Assembly (NCBI RefSeq): GCF_001547935.1
Contig: NZ_AP014636.1
Coordinates: 372,001 to 436,000 of the forward strand
Origin: Vibrio tritonius
GTDB lineage: Bacteria > Pseudomonadota > Gammaproteobacteria > Enterobacterales > Vibrionaceae
Reading direction: 5' to 3'
DNA length: 64,000 nt
This document shows positions 55,187 through 64,000 of the stretch, one piece after another. The position numbers and the translations under genes are program-made. Position 1 is the stretch's first letter, and the number at the start of each line of letters is the position of its first letter. The notes under the pieces were generated by a model. It worked only from the letters and a program-made list of their open reading frames with translations. It ran no database searches and was not told the origin of the DNA.

Positions 55187-55633
55187 ATGGATTTTACCTT
55201 AAGAAAAGCCTCTGCAACGGATATTCCATACCTGTTGGATTTGCGAGATATCACCATGCGCCGTTACTTAGAAGAAACCGGCTCTCCAACCAGTAAAAAA
55301 GCCTATTTGGAACGCATTATGCTGCATTTTGATGAGGCGAACATCATTGAAGTCGATGGGGAAAAAGCTGGTTTATTTAAGGCTAAGTTTTTGGCGGACA
55401 CCCAGCAATGGTTTGTGGTGCAGATCCAAGTGCATCCCGATTATCAAAACCAACATATTGGAAGCCGACTATTAAGCGAGCTTATTGTGCGGGCAAAGCA
55501 GGAGCATGTTGCGGTGACATTAGGTGTGCTAAAAACCAATCCAGCGCGTGCTTTGTATGAACGCCTCGGTTTTCGTTCGGTTGGTGAAACGGAGTTTGAA
55601 TACACCATGTTGCTGCCAGCAGAAGCCGCATAG
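55187..55633 (+). CDS. GNAT-family N-acetyltransferase
   Basis: A 148-aa acetyltransferase. The acetyl-CoA motif is VQVHPDYQNQHIGSRLLSELIVRAKQ in outline (residues about 85-110), followed by NPARALYERLGFRSVGETEFEY, the usual end of the fold. The substrate is unknown. It starts 24 bases after the PhzF-like gene, with an AAGGGAAACGAG site, and converges with the response-regulator gene only five bases later, with no clear terminator. Confidence 0.83.
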   Translation: MDFTLRKASATDIPYLLDLRDITMRRYLEETGSPTSKKAYLERIMLHFDEANIIEVDGEKAGLFKAKFLADTQQWFVVQIQVHPDYQNQHIGSRLLSELIVRAKQEHVAVTLGVLKTNPARALYERLGFRSVGETEFEYTMLLPAEAA

Positions 55634-55638
55634 TGTAA

Positions 55639-56322
55639 TTAACTGTTGTCTTCAAAGCGATAACCCACTCCATAAATGGATTGAATCCAATCTTCACCTT
55701 GTTCACCAAGTTTTTTTCTTAAATTCTTGATATGGCTATCGATGGTGCGGTCAGTGACAATCCGATGGTCTGAGTACACCGCATCCATTAATTGATTCCG
55801 TGAAAAGACTCTTCCTGGTGCAAGAGAAAGTGTTTCGAGTAAACGAAATTCCACTTGAGTTAATTTGATGGGTACGCCATGCATGGTGACCTGAAAAGAC
55901 TCATGGTCGATTTTTAAGCCGGTCAATAGTGGTGTTGTGAGCCGCATTTGCCGGCGCAGTGATGCTTTTACTCGCGCGACCACTTCTCTGGGGCTAAAGG
56001 GTTTACACACATAATCATCTGCCCCCACTTCAAGTCCCAAAATCCGGTCTATTTCATCCACCTTTGCGGTGACTATCATGATGGGGGCATCGGTTTCTTT
56101 GCGTAGTGCGCGGCAAAGTGTCAGGCCATCAACATTAGGTAACATGAGGTCGAGCAATATTAGGTCGGGCTGGACTAAACGAAACGTGTCCATAACTTTG
56201 GCACCATCGGCTACATGAGTGCATTGATAACCCGATGCGACAAGGTAGTCGTGCATGATAGACGCTAAGGACATTTCATCTTCAACAATAAGAATATGAG
56301 CAGGTTGTGGCTGATTTAACAT
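55639..56322 (-). CDS. baeR: Response regulator of the OmpR/PhoB family, BaeR-like
   Basis: A 227-aa response regulator. The receiver domain (about 8-120) has the acidic pair in VEDE (14-16), the phospho-acceptor D58 in LILLDLMLP and the lysine in VTAKVDEID. The C-terminal winged helix has EFRLLETLSLAPGRVFSRNQLMDAVY and VTDRTIDSHIKNLRKKLGE. It is close to BaeR over its length, including GADDYVCKPFSPREVVARVK. The ATG at 56322 overlaps the kinase stop by seven bases; the 32 codons before it belong to the kinase in another frame. It probably activates the divergent efflux operon. Confidence 0.82.
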   Translation of the reverse strand: MLNQPQPAHILIVEDEMSLASIMHDYLVASGYQCTHVADGAKVMDTFRLVQPDLILLDLMLPNVDGLTLCRALRKETDAPIMIVTAKVDEIDRILGLEVGADDYVCKPFSPREVVARVKASLRRQMRLTTPLLTGLKIDHESFQVTMHGVPIKLTQVEFRLLETLSLAPGRVFSRNQLMDAVYSDHRIVTDRTIDSHIKNLRKKLGEQGEDWIQSIYGVGYRFEDNS

Positions 56323-57728
56323 GTGCTTACCGGTAGTGTTATGGTGATTTTTAACCCACCTAAAGAGGAGGTCGCTGCACTGATTTTGCCATGGTGGGCA
56401 GACACAATATTGCGACAAATGGCAAGTCCTAAACCGCTGCCACCACTTTTACGACTGCGAGAGGCGTCGCAACGATAAAAACGTTCGAAAAGATGCGGTA
56501 TATGATGTGTATCCACGGCAGGAGCGCTGTCTTCAATCGTGATGTGGGCATGTTGTTCTACGTAGTTGCAGCGAATGACCAGCTTGCCGCCAGCATTGGT
56601 GTATTTTACTGAGTTACTTAATAAATTCGCAAAAAGTTGAATCAGTCTGACTTCGTCACCTTGCATCAATAGTGGGTGTGGGTAAGGGACGAAATCAAGT
56701 TTGAGCTCTGCCTTTATGGCCTGAGTAGCAATACCTTCGACCGTGGACTGCAATAGTGTGGTTAAGTCAACACAGTGGCTGCGCGAGGGGTTAATGCCAT
56801 TATCGGTAACGGAGAGTTCATGTAGGTCATCGACTAACTTATTTAACTGTGCCATCTGTTGCGATAACGAGTTGAGAGAATGGGTATTCATCGGACGAAT
56901 GCCATCTTCCATCGCTTCGATTTCAGCGCGCATTACTGCCAAAGGCGTCCGTAGCTCGTGTGAAATGTCGGTCATAAACTGACGCCGCTTTTGTTCGGTG
57001 TCGTCTAGTTCTTTGGCAAGTAAATTAAAATGACTGGCGAGCTGGTCCACTTCGTCACGGTCATTTTCCACTAATCGAACCGAGTAGTCGCCTTGGGCTA
57101 ATTGTTGTGTTGCGTTTTTAACACGATGAACGCGACGCAATACCGTGCCGGAAATAAGCCAAGCAATTAAGGCCGCGAACACGATAGACGCTAACCCGAT
57201 CATCCACCAATTTTTTAATTGCTGTTGGTAAAAATGGATCGCGCCGTAGGTCACCGCCTTTTGAAATGGAACCAAGGCAAACCACCCCACCACTTGGCTA
57301 TTGACCCGAATAGGCAGCAATATTGAATGGGCGTCCGCCGATGAATTGCCAACAATCACTTGGTATTGCGTGTCTAACAGTGCCATACGAGGTACAGCGC
57401 CAATTTGGTCGGCGACCAATGGAGCACCGTGTTCTGACATGTAATTGTGGCGAGAAACACGCAGCAAATCGTACCAAGTGCGTTTGTTATGCTCTAGAAA
57501 TTTCCAAGTGAATTGATTCTCTTGATAAGCAGACACCAATTCAGGCATTGCCATTTCCATACGATTCACCCCTTGTTGATTTAGGTAACCGAGGAAATTA
57601 GTTTTGAAAGCGAGACGCGAGGCAATACTGCTGACCAACAATACCGTGGTGCAGGAGGTAAGAATCACAATAAATAGCTTGCAGGTAATGCCAAGTTTGA
57701 TGTTCAAACAGCGGTCCGATAGATCCAT
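56316..57728 (-). CDS. baeS: Sensor histidine kinase, BaeS-like
   Basis: A 470-aa membrane kinase. Membrane segments near 17-38 and 173-195 enclose a periplasmic sensor of about 135 aa. A HAMP domain (about 196-248) leads to the phospho-acceptor H257 in DISHELRTPL, and the ATPase part shows LFANLLSNSVKYTN (N box), GLGLAICRNIV and SLGGLKI. A GTG at 57743 could add five residues. It is the first gene of the pair and senses envelope stress or drugs, as in E. coli BaeSR. It is divergent from the efflux operon by about 130 bases. Confidence 0.82.
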   Translation of the reverse strand: MDLSDRCLNIKLGITCKLFIVILTSCTTVLLVSSIASRLAFKTNFLGYLNQQGVNRMEMAMPELVSAYQENQFTWKFLEHNKRTWYDLLRVSRHNYMSEHGAPLVADQIGAVPRMALLDTQYQVIVGNSSADAHSILLPIRVNSQVVGWFALVPFQKAVTYGAIHFYQQQLKNWWMIGLASIVFAALIAWLISGTVLRRVHRVKNATQQLAQGDYSVRLVENDRDEVDQLASHFNLLAKELDDTEQKRRQFMTDISHELRTPLAVMRAEIEAMEDGIRPMNTHSLNSLSQQMAQLNKLVDDLHELSVTDNGINPSRSHCVDLTTLLQSTVEGIATQAIKAELKLDFVPYPHPLLMQGDEVRLIQLFANLLSNSVKYTNAGGKLVIRCNYVEQHAHITIEDSAPAVDTHHIPHLFERFYRCDASRSRKSGGSGLGLAICRNIVSAHHGKISAATSSLGGLKITITLPVSTC

Positions 57729-57856
57729 GATAATTGAGCGCACTGTATAGCAGACCTTATTAAAAATCTATGTTACTGCTAATAACTCCATAATATCTGC
57801 ACATTTGTCGTTTAATTTGGACTGTGAATTTCATTTTTTCGTATTGGAGTCGATCG

Positions 57857-59071
57857 GTGTTTTTTATCAATCGCAAGAAAAGAGTGGTAACTACGAGCCT
57901 CGTCGCGTGTTTGACCACTGTGTTAATGACCGGTTGTTCTGAAGAAAAGCCCACAACGCCTAAAGCACCTTTTGATGTTGGCGTTTGGCAAGTGACAACG
58001 CAACCTTTCACTCTGCAACAAACGTTAGTTGGGCGCACTGTCGCTCATATGACTTCAGATGTTCGTCCTCAGGTAAGTGGTATTATCAAAAAACGTCTCT
58101 TTACAGAAGGCGAGATGGTGCAAGAAGGGCAGATTCTGTATCAAATCGATGATGCGGCATACATAGCCGCTTTCGATAATGCCAAGGGATCGCTTGCTGA
58201 AGCTCAGGCATCGGTGTTGTCTGCTAAGCCGAAAGTTGAACGGTATGAAAAGCTAATTAAAATTGATGCTATCAGTCAGCAAGAATTAGATGAAGCCGTG
58301 GCCACTTTGCGCCAAGACGAGGCGTCGGTGCTGATTGCTAAAGCAGCCCTTGAAACCGCCAAAATCAATTTAGGCTATACCCAGATTAAAGCGCCCATTT
58401 CAGGTCGCATAGGTCTTTCAGATTACACGCCTGGCGCTTTGGTTACCGCTAGCCAAAGTGATGCGTTAACCACCATTCAACAATACGACCCAATATATGT
58501 GGACCTAACACAAAGTAGTGCCCAGATGTTACAACTGCAGCGCATGCTAAAAAGTGGCGTATTAACCGCGCAAAAGGGCAATATTCCAGTGTATATCGAA
58601 TTGGAAGACGGCTCTCTTTACCCACACATGGGCACGCTAAAATTTGTTGGCACATCGGTCGATACCACCACTGGTAATATCAAGTTGCGTGCGCTGATTC
58701 CAAACCATGAACAAATGCTGCTGCCGGGCATGTATGTTAAAGCCATTTTGCCAGTGGCAGTGAATAAAAACGCAATACTGGTCCCCCAAGAGTCGGTCAC
58801 TTACAACACGAAAGGTGAAGCGACAGTCAAAGTGCTGGATGGTGAACATAAGGTACATCAACGTGTGGTGAAAATTAGTGATGCACGCGATAACCAATGG
58901 ATTGTGACCTCGGGTTTGACTGTCGGAGAGCAATTGATCATTGAAGGAAATACTAAGGTAAACGATGGGCAAACCGTCACTTCTCATCTTGCTGCCAATC
59001 CTATTTCAACGACAGAAGAAGGCGACCAACTTTTGTCAGAAGCGCTGCCACTACCAAGTATAAAACAGTAA
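57857..59071 (+). CDS. RND efflux membrane-fusion lipoprotein (AcrA/MexA family)
   Basis: A 404-aa periplasmic adaptor. The N-terminal signal ends in a lipobox, LMTGC (about residue 27), so it is lipid-anchored. The family marks follow: QVSGIIKKRLFTEGEMVQEGQILYQIDDAAY (lipoyl half), coiled-coil hairpin, LGYTQIKAPISGRIGLSDYTPG and LLPGMYVKAILPV. The GTG at 57857 has GGAG at seven bases; the longer frame from 57824 is less likely. It links the RND pump at 59081 with the outer-membrane channel at 62227. Confidence 0.85.
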   Translation: MFFINRKKRVVTTSLVACLTTVLMTGCSEEKPTTPKAPFDVGVWQVTTQPFTLQQTLVGRTVAHMTSDVRPQVSGIIKKRLFTEGEMVQEGQILYQIDDAAYIAAFDNAKGSLAEAQASVLSAKPKVERYEKLIKIDAISQQELDEAVATLRQDEASVLIAKAALETAKINLGYTQIKAPISGRIGLSDYTPGALVTASQSDALTTIQQYDPIYVDLTQSSAQMLQLQRMLKSGVLTAQKGNIPVYIELEDGSLYPHMGTLKFVGTSVDTTTGNIKLRALIPNHEQMLLPGMYVKAILPVAVNKNAILVPQESVTYNTKGEATVKVLDGEHKVHQRVVKISDARDNQWIVTSGLTVGEQLIIEGNTKVNDGQTVTSHLAANPISTTEEGDQLLSEALPLPSIKQ

Positions 59072-59080
59072 GGATACGGG

Positions 59081-62000
59081 ATGTCACGATTTTTTATTGA
59101 CCGCCCCGTATTCGCGTGGGTGATTGCGATTATGATCGCATTTGCTGGAGCTTTATCGATTATTCGTCTTTCAGTGGAACAATACCCCGATATTGCGCCG
59201 CCAACCATATCAATTAGGGCAACGTATACAGGGGCTTCTGCGCAAACCGTCGAAAATTCAGTCACTCAAGTCATTGAGCAAAAAATGACCGGGTTAGATA
59301 ATTTGGTCTATATGGAATCTTCGAGTCAATCGAATGGTTCTGCTCGGATAAAGCTGACGTTTACTGCCGATACCGACCCTGATGTCGCGCAAATGCAAGT
59401 AGAAAATAAACTCCAAGAAGCAGAATCAAAATTGCCTGATTCGGTGCAAAGTTCTGGTTTACGGGTTTCTAAATCCAGTGCTGGAAGCTTTTTTATGATG
59501 CTGGCGTTTAGTTCAGAGGATGAATCGTTAAACCGAACCGACCTAGCTGACTTTATGGTGTCGATGATTCAAGACCCGGTCAGTCGCATTTCTGGGGTTG
59601 GTGATGTACGCATTATGGGATCTGAGTATGCGATGCGGATCTGGCTAGATCCCGCAAAATTGCGTCACTATTCCTTAATGCCTTCTGATATTACCGCCGC
59701 GATTAAAGCACAGAATACCGATGTGTCGGCAGGGCAAGTCGGGGCATTACCAGCAGTTAATAATCAAGCGCTTAATGCCACCATTACCAGTCGAAGCCGT
59801 TTAAAAAACCCCGATCAATTTCGTAATATCATTGTTAAATCTGATGCCAGTGGGGCTGTTGTGCGATTAACCGATGTTGCAACGGTTGAGTTGGGAAGCG
59901 AGGATTACACCAGTACCAGTATGTACAACGGTAAACCTGCAGCAAGTATGGGGGTGGAACTAGCCAGTGGCGCGAATGCCATGACGGTGGCGAAGGCGGT
60001 GGAACAAAAACTCAACGAGTTATCTCCTTATTTCCCACCGGGTGTCAAATTTTATACAGCATCGTCTACGACGCCTTTTGTGAAAGTATCCATCGAAGAG
60101 GTAGTGCAAACCATATTTGAAGCCGTGGTATTGGTCATTGCCATCATGTTCTTGTTTCTACAAAACTGGCGCGTAACGTTAATTCCTGCTATCGCAGTAC
60201 CTGTCGTGTTGTTAGGTACATTCGGCGTGTTATCAATGATGGGATATTCCATTAACACCTTGACCATGTTCGCGATGGTGTTAGCGATTGGTTTGCTGGT
60301 GGATGATGCCATTGTGGTGGTCGAAAACGTAGAGCGGGTGATGTCGGAAGAGGGGTTATCACCAGCAGAAGCGACCAAAAAATCGATGGGGCAGATTTTT
60401 GGAGCCTTAATTGGGATTACTCTGGTGCTGTGTGCGGTGCTACTGCCGATGGCATTTTTTGCTGGATCAACTGGGGTAATTTATCGCCAGTTCTCGGTCA
60501 CTATCATCTCTTCAATCATGTTATCGGTTCTTGTGGCGCTTACTCTAACTCCCGCGTTGTGTGCCACGATTCTCAAACCGATTGGAATTGGTGAGGCAAC
60601 CTCTTCACCAGGCTTATTAAAAAGAGCATTTCGCAGTTTTAACACCGGTTTAAGCCTTGGTACGTTACGTTATCAACATGGGGTTAAGGTGTTTCTTAAC
60701 CATCGCTGGTGGTTTATTGGCGTCTATGTATTGGTACTGGTTGGTATCGGAGTATTGTTCCGCTCTTTGCCTACCGCCTTTATGCCCGAAGAAGACCAAG
60801 GTTCATTAATGGTGTCGGTGAAATTGCCGATTGGTAGCACGTCGAATAAAACCGAGGCTGTGATGCAGCAGGTTTCTGCTTATGTTGAGCAGCAGCCCGA
60901 AGTGGCGAGTGTGCTGTCGATTCTCGGTTACAGTATGGGGTCGAGTGGGCAAAGTGCCGGTATGGCTTTTGTGCGCCTCACCAATTGGGACGATAGAGAA
61001 GCCAGTGCGACCGAAGTTGGAGACCGTATAACCAAAGCAATGAAAAAGAAATTTCCCTATGCCCAGATTTTTGCGTTTGGTCGTTCAGGTATTCCCGGAA
61101 TGGGCGATGCAACTGGCTTTGAAATGCAACTAGAAGATCTCGGTGGGGCTGGGCATGAAGCGTTAGTCAATGCGCGTAAGCAGCTTATCGCGATGGCGGC
61201 ACAAAGTCCGTTATTGACCAATGTTCGCTATTCTAGCCTTGATGATGCTCCGACCTTAAACGTCAATATCGATGATGCTAAAGCGGGTGCAATGGAATTA
61301 ACCAGTAGCGACATTAACTCGACCTTGTCCACTGCGTTCGGTGGTAGCTATGTCAATGATTTTATAGATAAAGGTCGAATTAAGAAAGTGTATGTACAAG
61401 GTGAAGCGCAAGCGCGTATGTTACCGAGTGATGTTTATCGCTGGAGCGTAAAAAACAGTGATGGAGAGATGGTGCCATTTTCTGCTTTCGCAACCAGTTC
61501 TTGGAGCTATTCTCCTAGCTCACTATCGCGTTTTAACGGTACAGCAGCGATGGAAATCAAGGGCCAACCTGCCCCTGGAGTAAGTTCTGGGGTGGCGATG
61601 AAAGAGATGGAAAGGCTTATCACGCAGTTACCCCATGGGTTCGGCTACAGTTGGTCTGGGGTCTCTTATCAGGAACGACAAGCGGGAACGCAAGCGCCCA
61701 TACTCTACCTGATCTCTGTGATCTTTGTGTTCTTGTGTTTAGCCGCTCTCTACGAAAGTTGGACTGTGCCACTTTCTGTCATGCTCTCAGTGCCGATTGG
61801 CGTGATTGGCGCACTGCTGTTTACTTACCTGCGTGGTTTTAACAATGACATTTATTTCCAAGTGGGCTTATTAGCCACGATGGGGCTTGCGGCGAAAAAC
61901 GGTATTTTGATAGTCGAATTTGCTAAAGAGCTGGAAGAGCAGGGGATGGAATTAGTTGAAGCGACACTGGAAGCGGCAAAATTACGGTTACGACCGATTT

Positions 62001-62230
62001 TAATGACGTCGCTAGCGTTTTTACTGGGGGTATTCCCGTTAGTGATCAGTACCGGCGCTGGTGCTGGTGGTCGTACTTCAGTGGGAACCGGGGTATTTGG
62101 TGGGACGTTAATCTCAACCATGTTTGGTATTTTCTTTGTTCCACTGTTTTATGTCATTGTGCGTTCCTTATTTGGACGCAAGCTAAAAGTGAAAGGCGCA
62201 AAACAAGGTCAAGAAGAGGTGGGTCAATGA
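59081..62230 (+). CDS. RND multidrug efflux pump (AcrB/MexB, HAE-1 family)
   Basis: A 1049-aa inner-membrane proton antiporter with twelve membrane segments and two large periplasmic loops. It begins SRFFIDRPVFAWVIAI, has the proton-relay aspartates D408-D409 in GLLVDDAIVVVENVERVM, and the relay lysine in LAAKNGILIVEFAKE. Length and motifs agree with the HAE-1 class, which exports drugs, bile salts and detergents. It starts nine bases after the adaptor gene and overlaps the channel gene by four bases (ATGA), so the three form one operon. Confidence 0.9.
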   Translation: MSRFFIDRPVFAWVIAIMIAFAGALSIIRLSVEQYPDIAPPTISIRATYTGASAQTVENSVTQVIEQKMTGLDNLVYMESSSQSNGSARIKLTFTADTDPDVAQMQVENKLQEAESKLPDSVQSSGLRVSKSSAGSFFMMLAFSSEDESLNRTDLADFMVSMIQDPVSRISGVGDVRIMGSEYAMRIWLDPAKLRHYSLMPSDITAAIKAQNTDVSAGQVGALPAVNNQALNATITSRSRLKNPDQFRNIIVKSDASGAVVRLTDVATVELGSEDYTSTSMYNGKPAASMGVELASGANAMTVAKAVEQKLNELSPYFPPGVKFYTASSTTPFVKVSIEEVVQTIFEAVVLVIAIMFLFLQNWRVTLIPAIAVPVVLLGTFGVLSMMGYSINTLTMFAMVLAIGLLVDDAIVVVENVERVMSEEGLSPAEATKKSMGQIFGALIGITLVLCAVLLPMAFFAGSTGVIYRQFSVTIISSIMLSVLVALTLTPALCATILKPIGIGEATSSPGLLKRAFRSFNTGLSLGTLRYQHGVKVFLNHRWWFIGVYVLVLVGIGVLFRSLPTAFMPEEDQGSLMVSVKLPIGSTSNKTEAVMQQVSAYVEQQPEVASVLSILGYSMGSSGQSAGMAFVRLTNWDDREASATEVGDRITKAMKKKFPYAQIFAFGRSGIPGMGDATGFEMQLEDLGGAGHEALVNARKQLIAMAAQSPLLTNVRYSSLDDAPTLNVNIDDAKAGAMELTSSDINSTLSTAFGGSYVNDFIDKGRIKKVYVQGEAQARMLPSDVYRWSVKNSDGEMVPFSAFATSSWSYSPSSLSRFNGTAAMEIKGQPAPGVSSGVAMKEMERLITQLPHGFGYSWSGVSYQERQAGTQAPILYLISVIFVFLCLAALYESWTVPLSVMLSVPIGVIGALLFTYLRGFNNDIYFQVGLLATMGLAAKNGILIVEFAKELEEQGMELVEATLEAAKLRLRPILMTSLAFLLGVFPLVISTGAGAGGRTSVGTGVFGGTLISTMFGIFFVPLFYVIVRSLFGRKLKVKGAKQGQEEVGQ

Positions 62231-63639
62231 AGGTACAAAAGTTAACGAGTGTCCCGCTTATTACCTTGGCTGTTATGTTATCGGGCTGCTCATTAGTGCC
62301 TGAGTATCAGCGGCCGCAAGCACCAGTGCCCGCTCAGTTTGCAAACGCCAGTACCAACGCAAGCCAAAGTGGCAGTGCAGTGCTTGATTGGCAGGGCATT
62401 TTACGTGATCACCGTTTACAGCAAGTGGTGGCGATGGCTCTCAATAATAATCGTGATTTGCGTGTTGCTTTACTCAATATTGAAAAGGCGCGGGCGCAGT
62501 ATCGAATTGAAGATTCTGCGCTCTATCCTTCTGTCACGGCTGGGGTAACCCACACAGCGAGTAAAACTAGTGGTTCTATTACTCGTACCGATGCCTTAAA
62601 GGTCGGCATCAGTAGTTGGGAAGTCGACCTGTTTGGTCGACTGGATAGTCTAAGCCAAGAAGCGATGGAAACCTATTTGGCCACACAAGAGACTCAACGC
62701 AGCACGCGTATGGCGCTGGTTTCAGAAGTGGCAGTCGATTGGCTGAATGTTTGGGCTTATCAGCAGCAATTAGCCTTGGCACAACAAACCTATCAAAGTC
62801 AGCTTAATACATTGCGTTTAACCCAAGAGATGCATCGTTTAGGTGCTGCTTCTGGTGTAGACTTGGCGTCAGTTCAGTCCAGTGTCTACAGTGCGCGTGG
62901 TGATGTGGCGTTATATCAAACTAACTTGGAACAAGCACGTAATGCACTCGAACTGGTGGTTGGCAAGGGCGTTCCTGAGGCGTTATTGCCAATTGAAGAC
63001 AATATTGATCAAGCGATAGCGCTTGCGCCATTAACCGACAATTTATCATCAGACGTACTCTTACAACGCCCTGATGTTCTGTATGCAGAGCACAGCCTAA
63101 AAGCGGCTAATGCCAATATTGGGGCAGCGCGTGCGGCGTTCTTCCCTACCATTTCATTAACCGCTAACGCAGGGCGAAGCAGTGACCAACTCTCAGATCT
63201 GTTCTCCGCTGGGCATGGTACTTGGTCGTTTATTCCTTCGATTTCGATTCCCATTTTTAATGCTGGTGAACTGCGCGCGTCGTTAGATGTGGCGAAGATC
63301 GAAGAGAAAGTAGAAGTGGCGCAATATGAACAGGCAATTCAAACCGCCTTTTCTGAGGTGGCAAATGCTTTTGCAGTTCGTCGACGTATTGATGAGCGAT
63401 TAGTTGCGAAAGAGGGGGAAGTGGCTGCTAACCGTAAAACCTATCAATTAACTGATGCGCTCTATCGCAACGGTGCTGAGAGTTACTTGAATACACTTAC
63501 AGCGCAGCGTAGCTATTACAGTACTGAACAACAGTTGATCTCGCTGAAATTAGCCGAGTTAGGTAATCGTGTCACCCTCTATCAAGTGCTCGGTGGGGGA
63601 GCTGACGCGACGGTGGAATCCGTCACTCACACGCCATAA
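62227..63639 (+). CDS. Outer-membrane efflux lipoprotein (OprM/NodT family)
   Basis: A 470-aa outer-membrane channel. The N terminus is a lipoprotein signal with the lipobox LSGC (about residue 20) and the family start SLVPEYQRPQAPVP. Two repeats of the outer-membrane efflux domain are seen (about 60-260 and 280-450), with LQQVVAMALNNNRDLRVALLNIEKARAQYRI and RPDVLYAEHSLKAANANIGAARAAFFPTISLT as marks. The ATG overlaps the pump stop by four bases. It completes the tripartite pump. Confidence 0.88.
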   Translation: MKVQKLTSVPLITLAVMLSGCSLVPEYQRPQAPVPAQFANASTNASQSGSAVLDWQGILRDHRLQQVVAMALNNNRDLRVALLNIEKARAQYRIEDSALYPSVTAGVTHTASKTSGSITRTDALKVGISSWEVDLFGRLDSLSQEAMETYLATQETQRSTRMALVSEVAVDWLNVWAYQQQLALAQQTYQSQLNTLRLTQEMHRLGAASGVDLASVQSSVYSARGDVALYQTNLEQARNALELVVGKGVPEALLPIEDNIDQAIALAPLTDNLSSDVLLQRPDVLYAEHSLKAANANIGAARAAFFPTISLTANAGRSSDQLSDLFSAGHGTWSFIPSISIPIFNAGELRASLDVAKIEEKVEVAQYEQAIQTAFSEVANAFAVRRRIDERLVAKEGEVAANRKTYQLTDALYRNGAESYLNTLTAQRSYYSTEQQLISLKLAELGNRVTLYQVLGGGADATVESVTHTP

Positions 63640-64000
63640 TTCCACAAGCTCGGTCATTTTCTTGTGGCATTTTACTAGAACGCCTCTGGCTCTAAGCTGG
63701 GGGCGTTTGTCTTGCTAAAGTCAGAAAAAAATGAGGATTGTATTAGGTTTACTTAAATTTGTGATATTGATCACGCAAATAATTGAGTGCTAAGTAATTG
63801 ATATTACTATTTTTTGCTCGACCTAACCGATTGAAAATACAGATAAGTTTCAAATATTATGCAAGATATTGCCTGTTGGGCAAATTTTTACCCAGTTATA
63901 CACACCGCTATACTGAATCCAACAAAAAAACAAAATTGAAACAGTCGGTTACGGAATAAAAAGCTTGGTTAACCGAACCAGTTCTCAAATCCATGGTTCA
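63640..64000 (+). promoter_or_regulatory. Downstream region with hairpins and a CRP-like site
   Basis: No gene is seen to the end of the window. CCACAAG-N12-CTTGTGG near 63644-63667 and AACGCC-N17-GGCGTT (63679-63707) may end the efflux operon. TGTGATATTGATCACG (63760-63775) matches the CRP consensus TGTGA-N6-TCACA except for the last base, and probably serves a gene beyond the window. Confidence 0.55.

Overview
The window reads as a chromosomal segment of a marine gamma-proteobacterium, most likely a Vibrio. The best pointers are a divergent irgA/irgB pair closely resembling the Vibrio cholerae enterobactin-receptor locus, the end of a Tad-pilus cluster with vWA/TadG-like proteins, Zur-, Fur- and CRP-like operators of the gamma-proteobacterial type, and a dispersed miniature repeat whose ends resemble 'acccaa..acctcaagatgc'. 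No tRNA, rRNA or CRISPR array was seen. All statements rest on reading the sequence; no database search was run.

Layout. 1-3712: end of a Tad/Flp pilus locus with two paralogous TadG-like vWA proteins flanking an OmpA-like protein. 3728-3986: miniature inverted-repeat element. 4042-6656 (minus): a metal-ion ABC transporter operon headed by an unlisted 45-aa membrane ORF and a Zur-like box, so probably zinc. 7105-24077: a large catabolic block with a HAD hydrolase, a DAO flavoenzyme, a Tat-exported dipeptide/opine-type binding protein, two permeases and a double ATPase, a three-subunit [2Fe-2S]/FAD amino-acid or opine dehydrogenase, an M20 deacylase, GabD, a 2-hydroxyacid dehydrogenase, GabT, a second HAD protein and an Lrp/AsnC regulator. 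Together they look like uptake and stepwise breakdown of an N-substituted amine or opine to GABA, succinate semialdehyde and succinate; the substrate is unknown.

24434-31419: a D-glucarate operon (garL-garR-garK-gntP type permease-gudD) with its cdaR regulator just downstream. 31753-37333: a glutamine amidotransferase, a secreted polysaccharide-lyase-like protein, a LysR regulator, a tannase/feruloyl-esterase lipoprotein and a divergent MerR regulator. 37361-40362: irgB and irgA with a Fur-like box between them. 40433-47783: a second copy of the miniature element, an acetyltransferase, a small membrane protein, a chemoreceptor, an arginine/lysine-type binding protein with ARG-like boxes, a MarR/DUF2798 divergent pair and an hpxO urate hydroxylase.

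47853-54100 is an accessory island: an IS200-like (Y1) transposase gene, two orphan Rhs tips (each a shared 403-bp core joined to a different C-terminal domain and a different downstream small gene, the toxin/immunity pattern), an intact IS3-family element using a -1 frameshift, an AraC remnant, a decayed second copy of the Y1 unit, and repeated GGACACACAC / GTGACTGTCCC motifs at many junctions. 54365-63639 returns to ordinary genes: PhzF, an acetyltransferase, a BaeSR-like two-component system, and a divergent tripartite RND efflux operon.
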